DNA of 64,000 nucleotides, from NCBI GenBank assembly GCA_023853785.1, contig JAJIRX010000062.1:47225-111224 (forward strand), given 5' to 3'. A model generated the notes under the pieces. The model was not told the origin of the DNA, searched no databases, and saw only the letters and a list, made by a program, of their open reading frames with translations. Positions within the stretch are counted from its first letter, which is position 1. The number at the start of each line of letters is the position of its first letter. The position numbers and the translations under genes were made by a program. This document shows, one piece after another, positions 1-11,604 of this stretch. This DNA comes from Psilocybe azurescens. Taxonomy: Eukaryota > Basidiomycota > Agaricomycetes > Agaricales > Agrocybaceae.

Positions 1-1253
1 AACCTTTCGGTGTAAGGGAAGACATCGAAAACGAACATTTCGAGCTTCATTCCATTTGGCTTGCTCGGCTTGACTGTCTCGCCAGTCTCCAAATCAACGT
101 GGGGGATTTTCTTTCGGGCGATGTGAAAAGCTAGGTCTTCTTCGAAGGATTCGACTTGGTTCAGGTAGGCGGTAGTGTAGAAATGATTGGCGATATTACC
201 AGCACGGAATGTCAAATCTCCAGTTTCAGGATCCCGACGTTCCGCTTGTTCCTTTGAAATTTCGGAGTATTCGACGACGCTGAATTTATCGCCACGGCAA
301 GCAACAACTCCAACGGACTCTGTGGGATGGGTCTTGGGAACGACTTTTGCAGCACAGTCTGCTTGCTTTTTGATGCTATACCCAAGGAAAACGGGGTCGG
401 CCACACGGACGAGACAGTTGTCTACGCAATAGGCGTGAACGTAGAGAATTTTGCGCTTCGCCAGATCGGAGAGTACGGTATCGCTTTTTCCTGGTAATAA
501 CGGTGAACGAGTCGCTGCATAAAGACCGCCATTGCCATCAGGTGCAACAGCCACTCTAGAAGGTGTCTCGAGCAAAACCTTGCCCTCCATGGTAAGGCAA
601 GGCAGGGTTCCTATTCATCGCATGAGCTGCGTTCCAATCATTCAGCCATGATGTTTACCTTGTTCAAAGAGCACCACATTCTTTGGGTCCAAACCGAAGT
701 ACGAATTGCCTTTGAAGAATTCCTCTGTGTCCCGACGCGTCGGCCCGCTGGTCATGACGTACCATGGAATGATAACCGATCCGGAGGGTTTGGAGTATTC
801 AATCTCGGCTACACTTTGCAAGCGTGCGATGCGTTCTGCTTGATACTGGAAAAGTGATTTGTGAGAGGGAAGTGCAATATCGTAGCATCCTTTAGGAGCA
901 CTGCTTCCCAGTCTGGTCCCCTGGCCGCCGGCCATGAGCAATACGCCAACCTCTCCCCGCGCAATGGCCTCCAAGCCGATTTGTCGCCATTCTCTAACCT
1001 TTGCTGCATCGCTGACAGATTCAGATGCGCCTTTGGGCAAAGGCTGAATAGCATCTGCTGTGGTTGCTGGGTTGAGGGCACCCGCCTCCGAAGAGACCGC
1101 CTTGGCGTAAATGCGATTAACACGCTCGATGTTGAGTGTCTCCAGCTGGGTCTTCAGCTCGTCCTGCTGAGTAGCTGACAATTTTGACCAGAATTTGAAG
1201 AGGTGGCCTTGGCCAGCAGCCTCATAACGTTGGCGAAGGGTGTCGATGGCCAT
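1..1253 (-). CDS. UAP1: UDP-N-acetylglucosamine pyrophosphorylase (3' part cut by window edge)
   Basis: The enzyme makes UDP-GlcNAc from UTP and GlcNAc-1-P in the cytosol, the precursor for chitin and N-glycans. The start codon is at 1253-1251. The first exon runs down to 659 and a 48-nt intron (658-611) follows. The second exon is open to position 1 without a break. The uridylyltransferase signature GGQGTRLG follows LLMA, then PKGCYDI. After the intron come TMEGKV, APDGNGGLY and the YVHAYCVDNCLVRVADP block, as in eukaryotic UAPs, then FRAGNIANHF. The C-terminus lies outside the window. It is divergently oriented to the first glucanase gene, with a 1.2-kb shared upstream region. Family identity is clear from motif order. 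Confidence 0.95.
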
Positions 1254-2427
1254 GGTGGTATGTAGTCGAAAGTTGCAAAGCCGTCGCAACGAGGTGGTTA
1301 GCTTTAGGGCTCGGCCATTGCCGTGCAGTCTAATTCCGTGTAAATCCTGTGCATGCCGCAACAACCTTGTCCTCACTCGCTGTCCTAAGCAAAATGAACG
1401 ATGAACGTCTCCGTCGATGAGCACAGCGATCAATGCGCTTCAAGTTGACCCTGGATAGACCACGGTCACATTCCAATTGTCAGTTCTTAACGCCGAAGTT
1501 TTTGCGGTGCTCACCTATCTACGAACACGCATTTTTGGAACAAGCCAATTCAAAAATACCGCGAACATCTTGCTCCGGGTTTCCTTCTAGCCTTCACATA
1601 ACTTACCATTTTATTCAGACACCTATGACCTACCAAATGACCGAACTTCCCATTGGACTCGAATGGTCAAGTTTGGCTCCTGAGATTACGACGCCCAATC
1701 CCTTCAAAGGCGTTTCTCTCTCAGAGCTCTTGGTTACCGGACCTCAGAGATAAAAATACCAAATCAAGCATTCCACCTGTACTCGAAATCGCCCTTATAT
1801 TACTACTTGATATATCATGCAGCAATTAGGTACTTCTATTGGTATGTATATTTTACGATCGCCGGAATCACGATCCCACGTGTAGAACAAAGGAGATTGG
1901 ACGAGGTCAGTCTCTTTCTTAACTAGATTAACTGGATTCATTTACTTGCTTGTATATCAGACACATCATCTCAGAAGCGTCTACAGTACACGTCTGGCCT
2001 GCCGTTATCTACCGCCAACCTTTCGTCTCAGTTGCTCTTATTGGTGCCCATTACTTCCGATACCGGGCCCTTGTTAATCTCCCCCCTCACGTGTATAGCG
2101 AACATTGTGCTTCGAGCTTCAAAATCCAAAGGCTTGAATCATGGAGGTGTTGACACGTATATGCGACGCATTCTCATAACATGAACCTCGGCAGAAGTGT
2201 TCAAAGTTCAAGGTTCAACGTCAAAGGGCAGCATCACTACAGCGGCGCACCATACATCTCTTATCCACGCGACTTTGGGAGACTATTCTTGGAGTGCTCG
2301 GTTTTATTCTGTTCGCGTCAGCTCTGATCAGCTTCTTACCGGAAAGAGTAAGCCGATTTTGCGGTATAAAGGTGGTAGTTAACATTCATGATCCATAGCA
2401 TTACCTATAACCCCCTCCCTTGTTAAT
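1254..2427. other. Intergenic region between UAP1 and glucanase A
   Basis: This is a divergent promoter region. Several open frames up to about 100 codons occur (for example 1433-1753) but none has recognisable domains or plausible splice-linked partners, so I do not call a gene. Just upstream of the glucanase there is a TATAAA box, listed separately. Confidence 0.5.
2365..2370 (+). promoter_or_regulatory. TATA box of glucanase A
   Basis: TATAAA lies 57 nt upstream of the glucanase A start codon. The tandem paralogue has the same hexamer 76 nt upstream of its start, which supports a real core promoter. Confidence 0.55.
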
Positions 2428-4213
2428 ATGAGAATCTTCACTGGTACTATACTTGCCTTCCTTGGAAGTTTGTCTGCGCTTCCAGCGACAACTGCCGCGA
2501 CTTGGGGCTTTCCATACGGGTCCCAAAAAGTTCGCGGCGTCAACTTGGGCGGTTGGCTTGTTCTCGAGGTACGCGACTAACGAAAGAATGGAAACGTGTT
2601 GACGCGTTTTAAAAATTGATAACCTTGCACCATACAGCCCTGGATTACTCCCTCGTTATTCGATAACACGGGCGACTCCAGGATTATAGATGAATGGACC
2701 TTTGGTCAGTTCCAAGACGAAGCAACCGCTGCAAGTGTTTTACAAAACCATTGGAACACGTGGATTACCGAGGCCGACTTTGCGGCTATTGCTGCAGCAG
2801 GGTGCGTACCCATCTCATCCATCTTGGAGCAAAACAATGACGAATCCAATAGCCTTAACCATGTGCGACTTCCTATCGGTTATTGGGCGTTTGACGTTTC
2901 CGGAGGCGAACCTTTCATACAAGGACAACTTCCATACCTTACCAAAGCGGTCACTTGGGCACAAACGCATGGATTGAAGCTAATTGTTGATTTACATGGC
3001 GAGTAATGAATCAACCTGGAACCAGGATACCATGCTAATATTAAGCGCATCGTTGTCTATTAGGTGTTCCCGGCAGTCAAAATGGGTTTGTGACATACCT
3101 AATTACATCATATCACTTATTTTGACTCGCAGTGTAGATATGACAACTCCGGCCAGAAATTGAGCTCACCGTACGTGTCAATTGTGACGCTCTTTAGCTG
3201 ACACTAACTTGCTCGTTTTCCATCTCGACAGGACATGGCAGACCAAGCAAAGCAACATCGACCGTTCGGATGCAATTATCATGCGATTGGCCTCCATGTT
3301 TGCATCAAACACAGGCGTAGTACCCATTATTGCCCCTCTAAACGAGTAAGTGTATTCTCCGCCAATATTTTTCCAAATAAGATGCCTACGCTGTTTTAAA
3401 TTAAAGGCCTGCCGGCTACGATGGAGATCAGATTCTGTCTGTTACAAGACAGGTAAGTAATTAATTTATACATCCATTTTTGATCATTGGTTGAGATGGC
3501 ATTGGTTCTTCAGTACTGGTATGACAGTTACGGAAACATCAGGTCATTTCAACTATATCACATCTTGAGGTTGCCATTTATCGTTTTTGTAGATTCCCTT
3601 TGGGACCTCGCAGCAAAGCAATCTAGTCGTGCTGATTCATGACGCCTTCCAGCCTCTCAGCTACTGGGATGGATTTATGCCTCCCCTAACTGGCAGGGCG
3701 TAATGATCGATACTCACATATACCAGATGTTTTCTCAATCCGTGAGTTTATTCCAGGTCTCTTGTTAACCTTCAGTCGTTGAATATCTTCCAGCTGGTCT
3801 CACAAACCAATGCGCAACACATTTCAACAGCATGTGGTCAGCTTTCTTCACTTTCCAATTCCCCTCTTTGGACTGTTGTTGGAGAATGGACGCCTGCCCC
3901 CAACGACTGTGCCAAGTACCTCAATGGCCGTGGCACCGGTTCGCGGTACGAGGGTACCTTGCCTGGATCGACCAGAGTAGGAAGTTGCACGGGCTTGACT
4001 GGGAAAGCTTCCAGTTTCAGCTCTAGCTACAAGACTTTCCTAAGGCAATACTGGGAAGCCCAAGCCCAGACTTTCGAGAAGGGAAATCAAGGATGGATCC
4101 AGTGGACGTGGAAAGCCGAGAATGCGGACGAATGGACCTACCAAGCTGGATTGGCTAATGGTTGGATCCCTCAGAACCCTACCAACTATCAGTTCCCAAA
4201 TATTTGTGGATAA
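2428..4213 (+). CDS. Exo-beta-1,3-glucanase A (GH5_9, Exg1 type), one frame break
   Basis: Secreted glucan 1,3-beta-glucosidase that trims cell-wall beta-glucan from non-reducing ends. The start at 2428 gives a hydrophobic signal peptide ending near ATTAA. Then follow [32 protein letters not shown], the acid/base Glu in APLNEPAGYDG and the nucleophile Glu in VVGEWTPAPNDCAKYLNG, as in yeast Exg1. Ten exons can be traced: 2428-2576, 2638-2801, 2853-2998, 3064-3085, 3138-3170, 3232-3345, 3407-3452, 3514-3542, 3593-3741 and 3794-4213. The third intron uses a GC donor. In exon 9 the C run near 3682-3685 is one base short, so the frame breaks between WDGFMPP and NWQGVMIDTH. The paralogue reads through the same point. 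I take this as a probable sequencing indel, though a pseudogene is possible. Confidence 0.93.
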
Positions 4214-4955
4214 ATTAAGTATACCAACAACTTTTTCTTTCTATTTTCATTGTTCATCACGAGTTTTTCATGACCCTCGGGCTTTTAGCTTTCGAATCAT
4301 TCACCTGGTAGTACTCTGACTCACAGTCGACTTTTATACCCTGTCTATTACATTCACGACATTTTGCTGTTACTATGATTGTCAAGACTACTGTCAAATC
4401 AGGCAAATCAAATGCGTGAGAATTAGACTTCGAGGCCGAGTATTCCATTTTATTGAACTTTGTCAATGGGTTGACTCGAACAATGACGACCAGCAATTCG
4501 GCACTTGCTCGACACAGGCAAAATTAGCACAATAGTTACCTAATGCACGCCAACGTACTACAATTTGTGCATTGTTCTCTTCGCTTGCTCTCCCCTTTCA
4601 CTTGCGACAACGTTAACGGTTGAATCCGCTAAAAGACTTCAGAACGTCTGACATGACAAAAACACTACAAGTAGGCTATCTCACGTTTCAAGCCTCCGTC
4701 GAATGCCCGTCTTTGTAGACTGGACAGGCTCTCTAGCTTCTTTCTTCTGGGTTAAGGACTGCCATTAATCGGTTCCATGGTCTATTTTGGGACTAAGCGG
4801 GATGAAAGCTTTTTCTGTCGGTCATCCTCCCGATCGTTTTGATAGTGAACTGGACTAGAAGCTGTTTGCTGCGTATAAAACGAACGTTCGCATTTGATGG
4901 CTTTTAGAATTCTTGCGAATTCAAGACCCACATTTTTGTCATCACTGTCGCTACT
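4214..4955. other. Spacer between the tandem glucanase genes
   Basis: This stretch is 742 bp of 3' and promoter sequence. No gene is supported. It ends with the TATA box and leader of glucanase B. Confidence 0.5.
4874..4879 (+). promoter_or_regulatory. TATA box of glucanase B
   Basis: TATAAA lies 76 nt upstream of the glucanase B start, matching the arrangement at glucanase A. Confidence 0.55.
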
Positions 4956-6728
<1,773 letters not shown>

Positions 6729-7224
6729 TAGGCCTTAGTTTAGCCTGAGTACTCATTTCATCTAATAACGCTACTAGTCTCCACGTATTTAGTGTAATTA
6801 GTAACTACTGACTCTGTTTTGTAGTTAATCTATTGCAACTTTTTCTACATGATAACGTTCGACTTCAAGTCCTTCAAATCACATTAAAGCGCCAATGCGA
6901 AGTATTAATGAGCTGCAAATTGCTTTACATAGTATGGCTACGCAGAGCTTAAAGCTTGCAAACAATTCGATGGACATGAAAGGTAATTGAACGGCTGAAG
7001 TTTCAGTGCAAAAGGTGGACTCGAGTCACTCGTTCGCCGTAGCCCGTCATTGAAATCGCATCTCAAATTCTGATAGATTTACTTTTCGAAGAAAATCTCA
7101 AGTGGTCTTGAAGTGAACAGAAGGGGACCGAACCCCAGCATCTCCCGTCCGCCGAATTATGGATAAGTAATTCCAAGTAATTTCGGATCGATACGAACCT
7201 CCCAACTGTTCATACGCCTTTCTT
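6729..7224. other. Intergenic region downstream of glucanase B
   Basis: I see no gene or structural element here. Confidence 0.45.
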
Positions 7225-7345
7225 CAGGTTTCTTGCGTAGCAATACGGAAGACTCGTTCTTTTGTGCAGTTGGGTACCTTACCTCCGACCACATGCAGAG
7301 TAAAATTCTGTCAGCGCAACAAGAAAAGTCAAAGCAGAAGGCAAG
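7225..7345 (+). pseudogene. Diverged duplicate of the small membrane-protein gene at 42831-43097
   Basis: On the plus strand the frame reads AVGYLTSDHMQSKILSAQQEK. The intact small gene reads AAGLAVSDYYENKVLSAQQEK. The nucleotides around LSAQQEK are nearly identical (TGTCAGCGCAACAAGAAAAG is shared exactly). The match extends left through the GTGCAG.TGGG segment to a CAAT preceded by GCGTAG, which parallels the GCATAG|CAAT splice acceptor of the intact gene. About 27 nt of the transmembrane region are missing, and no convincing first exon was found. It is best read as a decayed copy. A diverged functional short gene is less likely. Confidence 0.5.
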
Positions 7346-8459
7346 GTTCAAGACTAGGCTTCATTGTATGATTTTTACAGAGAAGTCTGGACACATTAAC
7401 AACCATATTGGATTTCATCGATTGCACCATGGTTGAAAGCCTGGTGTCACCAGGCTCACTGAGAGTCACGCGGAAAATGACAGGACCACGATATATCGAT
7501 AGAACGACTGGCTGGCTACAGGTGTGTACGGTGCATAAGGTCTAAGAGAGAAGTCGATGTCGAAGGAATGGGTTGGGGATCACGGTCACGTGTACGTAAA
7601 TGTAATAGATAAGATAATATGGAAAGGGGCTGTAGTAAGACTGGGGCGCCAGGCTTACAATGGTCGCCATCTTGCCAATAAGCCCGGGTCTGTTCTTTTT
7701 TCTACGATCGACAAACGATCGACTCCAAAACTTCCAGCTCATAGCTTCTCATTCTGATTTAAATCGTGCCGCCGAAGTGCTTTATCCTTCCAGTTCGTCT
7801 GCCCAATATCTCAGGGCCGGCCAAATTTTTGCTCGCCCAGCCCGTCGTAATGCTGCAAGATTTTCGACTGCTGGGTATCGCATGACATTTCACCGAGATC
7901 TTTTCTTCACTCCTTTACTACCTAGTTGAAGGTATAATTGTTCGGATGCAGACGTACAGCGATTGCTCATCCACCAGGGTGAATGTCGTCGATGTGCAGT
8001 ACTCTGAGGTACTGGCTCTGCGGCCAAAAGTTGAATTCAAAAAAACGCGGTCACGTGATTTAATTATATGGTAAAATGGCATTCAGGAGTCAGCGCGTTC
8101 AGGGGATGGCCCATTGTTCACTCTTCCAGTCACTTATTCTGCATATGACCTGTACTCAAACTAGATTATAAATTCCTTTTTCCCTCTCTTGCAATCTTTA
8201 TCCACTCGGGCGCATACTACTCTCCGACGGTAGAAATGGCGGAGGACCAAAATCTCAGCATTTTCGGCTCTATGACGCGTGAAATGTCTCGTACTATCCC
8301 CCGTGCTGACACTTCAGCCGATAGTTCCCCAATTTAACCGCTTGATATAATGGCAACTTCCAATTCGGAGCTACCAACCCCTTGCAAGACGAGAAAATCG
8401 TCCCGTCGTCGTAACAAAACCTTGCATCGGCCCAAAAGAAGGAACCGTACGCGACGGAG
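7346..8459. other. Intergenic region with an unexplained presequence-like frame
   Basis: A plus-strand frame from 7660 to 7929 contains a stretch rich in Arg, Ala and Ser (RAGQIFARPARRNAARFSTAG) that resembles a mitochondrial presequence. No downstream exon or mature domain was found. The rest has no recognisable gene. Confidence 0.3.
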
Positions 8460-9640
8460 ATAGACAAGCGTACGGCTTTCAACAAGTTAACCAGCCGTTA
8501 TTTCCAGCTGTCGGGTACAGGCCAATTACAGTCTCGAAAGAACACACCACGACATCGCGGAGATCAAAGACGACCTGCATCATCATGTATTTCAAGATAA
8601 GTTCTGGTCTTCAAACAGGTAGCGACACAAAGCGGAATCGAAGACTTCGTTCAGAATTCTTCTCATGACGAGGCTTCAAAAGGGTGGGTAGAGTGACCAT
8701 TGGAACAGCTGTCCGTCTAAGATCTCCATACACCCTTTATCAACTTGATAACAGGGATCATGGAATACTTTGGCGGCTCTGAAGAAGGATTTTTAGAAGC
8801 GGCCAAGGCACACATGTCAGTCAGTCCAGTGATCGCCTCCCAAAACAAAGCGTTTGGTGTCAAAGATGAGAGGTTTTGACGAAGAATCATTACCCACGGA
8901 ACCACGCAATATTTTGTGGGACCGTAAGCTTTTCCCTCTCTTCTATCGCGCGTGCGCATTGTACTCGCAAATCAGCGTCTTTATTGTTATCGCTTTCGCC
9001 GCAGAATTTACTTTAATGTTATATCAGATCATCGAAAGCTTTGAAGAATGACCTTTACTATCGTTACCACAAAGGCTACACCTCACACTCTCACCAAAAG
9101 ATAATCCTGTCGGTCGACCAGGAACTATCGATATCAACCTCTCGTACTGGCTTAATGGATCCACGAGTAGTCTAGGGGTCTTCAATCGACTGGTGGGTTT
9201 TCGTTTCTAAGAGTTCATTAAGTTTAATACTTAATAAGTTCTCCAGGAGAGTTCAACATTTGTGACGCTCAGTTCTCTGTGAGATCGCCTTCCAAATCTC
9301 AGCGGACACATTGCAATTTGCGATCATCTTGATGTCATCGAACCACTATTCTTTGCTGGGTAACAATTGGACATAATAGTCGACCCTTTCCCGAGTCGTC
9401 TAAACGAATGGACAATTCGAATCAAAGCCTACTGCGAAAAATACATTGGCATCTCATACCACACGTATTGAGAAATTTTAAACATGTCCATACTTCTGTA
9501 GAAGCTGCTGCCGCTTTCACGGACTACTCCAACATTTTATTCTTCATTGACAAAGCTCTGGAAAAACTACGAATTTCCGACGATGCCGTGGCAAACAGTC
9601 TCCTTGATATATCCAACACGCCGAACCACATTAGGCACTA
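8460..9640 (+). pseudogene. Decayed FunK1-type (fungal) protein kinase
   Basis: Scattered frames match the intact FunK1 gene at 43455-45723 in order. SEEGFLEAAKAHMSVSPVIASQ (about 8778-8840) is followed after a frame change by PTEPRNILWDR. NPVGRPGTIDINLSYWLNGS lies near 9105-9165, CDHLDVIEPLFF near 9330, DPFPSRLNEW near 9380-9410, LLRKIHWHLIPHVLRN near 9430-9480, and DYSNILFFIDKALEKLRISDD near 9518-9580. The frame changes several times, and in-frame stops occur outside homopolymers (for example after LFFAG). The catalytic-loop segment cannot be recognised. This is true decay, unlike the single-base breaks in other genes. The 5' limit is uncertain. Its 3' end lies within about 30 bp of the convergent OAC1 stop. 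Confidence 0.75.
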
Positions 9641-9667
9641 CACTGCACCTTGCAATTATAATAATTT

Positions 9668-11264
9668 TCATGAATCGTCCTCTAAATCTCGGTCTCTAGC
9701 GGCTTTATATAAGTTGACTATAATGTCGTTGGCTGTTAGCGTAATTATCCTAGAGAAAAACGATGTCAGACACATAACAAGATTAAGAACGATGAAAACA
9801 AACGTATGAGGGGCGATGCGCATAAAATGGGCAGTCGATCCTGAAAGGTGTTAGCAATGTAATAGTGTCAATATCGCCAAGGGAAAAAATACCTTTGTAC
9901 AATCCACGTACGCCCTCTATTTTGAAGGTTTTCCATAGACAATCTATAGGATTTCGATATAATGATCCTCTAAGCCTTCCATCTGGCCCAATTACGGTGG
10001 GCTGGTTGTACATCCTGGTCAATGCCTAAATGCAAATATAAAATTGACGTCAAGGTCATAGTTTCGGAGGCGTGTTTCTTACGGTATCGGCGGGCTGCAT
10101 AGCGAGGCACTATAAAGTCATTTATTAGAGAGTTAAGCGTGCCTAAAAATCGATCACGCACGACACACGCTCCTGAGAAGGTACTGCTAAGAAAGAAAGT
10201 CCAAGGGCTATCGGCAGGTAGAATATTGTTCTTCACTATCTGTGCTTTTGTAAAGTTATAGCTAGGAAGTTGAACCTGAGATAAATTTTAACGCCTCTTT
10301 GCAGTCAGACAGGAAACCGGTGTACCGATGAACCCATTGATGTCCGTAAAATTGCAGCGTCGATTCCGCGTATCAAACCTCTAGGACCTTCAGCGCGAAA
10401 GATGGTGGCCAAGGCGTCGAATGCGCTCTTATAATTATGTTGAGCACCAACAGGTAGGCTGGGAGAATATGCCTGGCAATCAGAATTTTCTAAATCAATA
10501 GTTTTGGGAAAGTACTTGGATTGCCCACCTGCATGCGGGCCTTGATCAGGAAGAGAGGGTTACCCAGAGAGGCTAGAAGATAGTTTAGACGTAATTCAAG
10601 CTATAGAACTTTATTGTTCGTACCTCCAACTGCACCACTCGTAGCTCCAGCAATTACCGAGGTGACTGGTATTTGCTCATCGGCTGGACGTCCGAAGAAC
10701 TTGTTCAAATTTCTTCTAAATGGCTCATAAAATCCTATCAGAGAAAATAACAATTAATATCATGGGCATGGCATGAAGGGGCGTCCTTACCTAGTCTTGA
10801 ACCATTGAGCAGAATCTGGCATGATATCAGGGGAATTCAAAGTGAATTACGGTCGGTCTTACTTGGTATGCATACTATGAATGACGCAAGGTTAACGTTC
10901 TTTAATAAAGCGCAACACAGCAGATGCTACTCACAGCAGGGGGCAAGCCTCTTTGAATGCCTCGGATACCCTCGTTTTTCCAAGTTTTTGCAAGTACGTC
11001 GATGGCATTGTTATAGACTTTCTTTCCCCCTTCCTTCGATAATTCGCCCTGCAATTGCAAACGCGTCTTGGCCACTTCGGCCGGATTGGAGACAGTAACC
11101 TTGAAGTAAGAAATGGTCGATGTAAGTTAAATGTAAATGCCGAGACTATACAGAGACTCTGGCCCTATGGAAAGACTTACAGCTAAACATGCGGCAATAC
11201 CCCCGCAAATAAAGCCTTCAGTTGTTGATACTGGCCGGCCTTTCTTGGCAGAAGATATAGCCAT
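9668..11264 (-). CDS. OAC1: Mitochondrial oxaloacetate/sulfate carrier (SLC25 family)
   Basis: Inner-membrane carrier with three mitochondrial-carrier repeats. Twelve exons join without a frame break from the ATG at 11264 to the TGA at 9670-9668. The first repeat has SNPAEVAKTRLQLQGE, the second GNPLFLIKARMQ, and the third a variant MQPADTALTRMYNQ. Around these are the yeast Oac1-like segments NEGIRGIQRGLPPAYAYQ, LNGSRLGFYEPFRRNLN, RGIDAAILRTSMGSSVQLPSYN and YRNPIDCLWKTFKIEGVRGLYKG. The protein ends ...ARDRDLEDDS. One exon (10863-10874, coding YAYQ) is only 12 nt, and the exon coding CLAMQPADT is 27 nt. Substrate assignment rests on closeness to Oac1, which transports oxaloacetate, sulfate and related anions, and is inferred. 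It is divergent from the MDM1-like gene. Confidence 0.9.
10863..10874 (-). other. 12-nt microexon of the OAC1 gene
   Basis: The segment codes YAYQ, is preceded by CATTCATAG and followed by GTAAGACC. Yeast Oac1 has YIYQ at the same place between NAA and IGLNGSRLG, so protein homology requires the microexon. Confidence 0.75.
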
Positions 11265-11604
11265 CCACGCTCCCGGTATGTCCTCCTAGACGCTGACTAG
11301 GACCGAGAAAGAAAAGGGAGTAGAGGTAGACTCCAACGAGCTAGTGGTATTTTTGGGCGGGATAAATATGGACGCCTCGGAGTTACAGTCGCGTGATGAT
11401 TGATCGGTCCGGGTCCGGATTGGGACTAATCTGGCGCGACTGTTGAACGCGGTCAAACTGCCAGTGCCAGTGCTCAGCTAACGTAACAAACAGCGGCCAC
11501 AATCTTCTGGTGGCCAGTTCAGAGAGCGAGCTCTCGTTATTCCTGTCAAAAAGGACTCAGGTCCTCTACATATCCCAAATGCTTTGAAAGGTCACCACTA
11601 CGCC
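11265..11604. promoter_or_regulatory. Divergent promoter region, OAC1 / MDM1-like
   Basis: This is 340 bp between two divergent start codons. It contains GGTCCGGGTCCGG and otherwise no motif I can name. Confidence 0.4.

Noticed and set aside
1433..2382. Three plus-strand frames between UAP1 and glucanase A
   Set aside because: Short, without domains, splice partners or a promoter; treated as intergenic.
7120..7165. tRNA T-arm-like sequence GGGGTTCGGTCCCC on the minus strand
   Set aside because: The loop lacks the invariant A58 and no cloverleaf can be drawn with the flanking sequence.
7225..7345. Processed (intronless) retrocopy of the small gene
   Set aside because: The match includes the sequence just before the splice acceptor (GCGTAG|CAAT), so a DNA-level copy explains it better than a spliced transcript.
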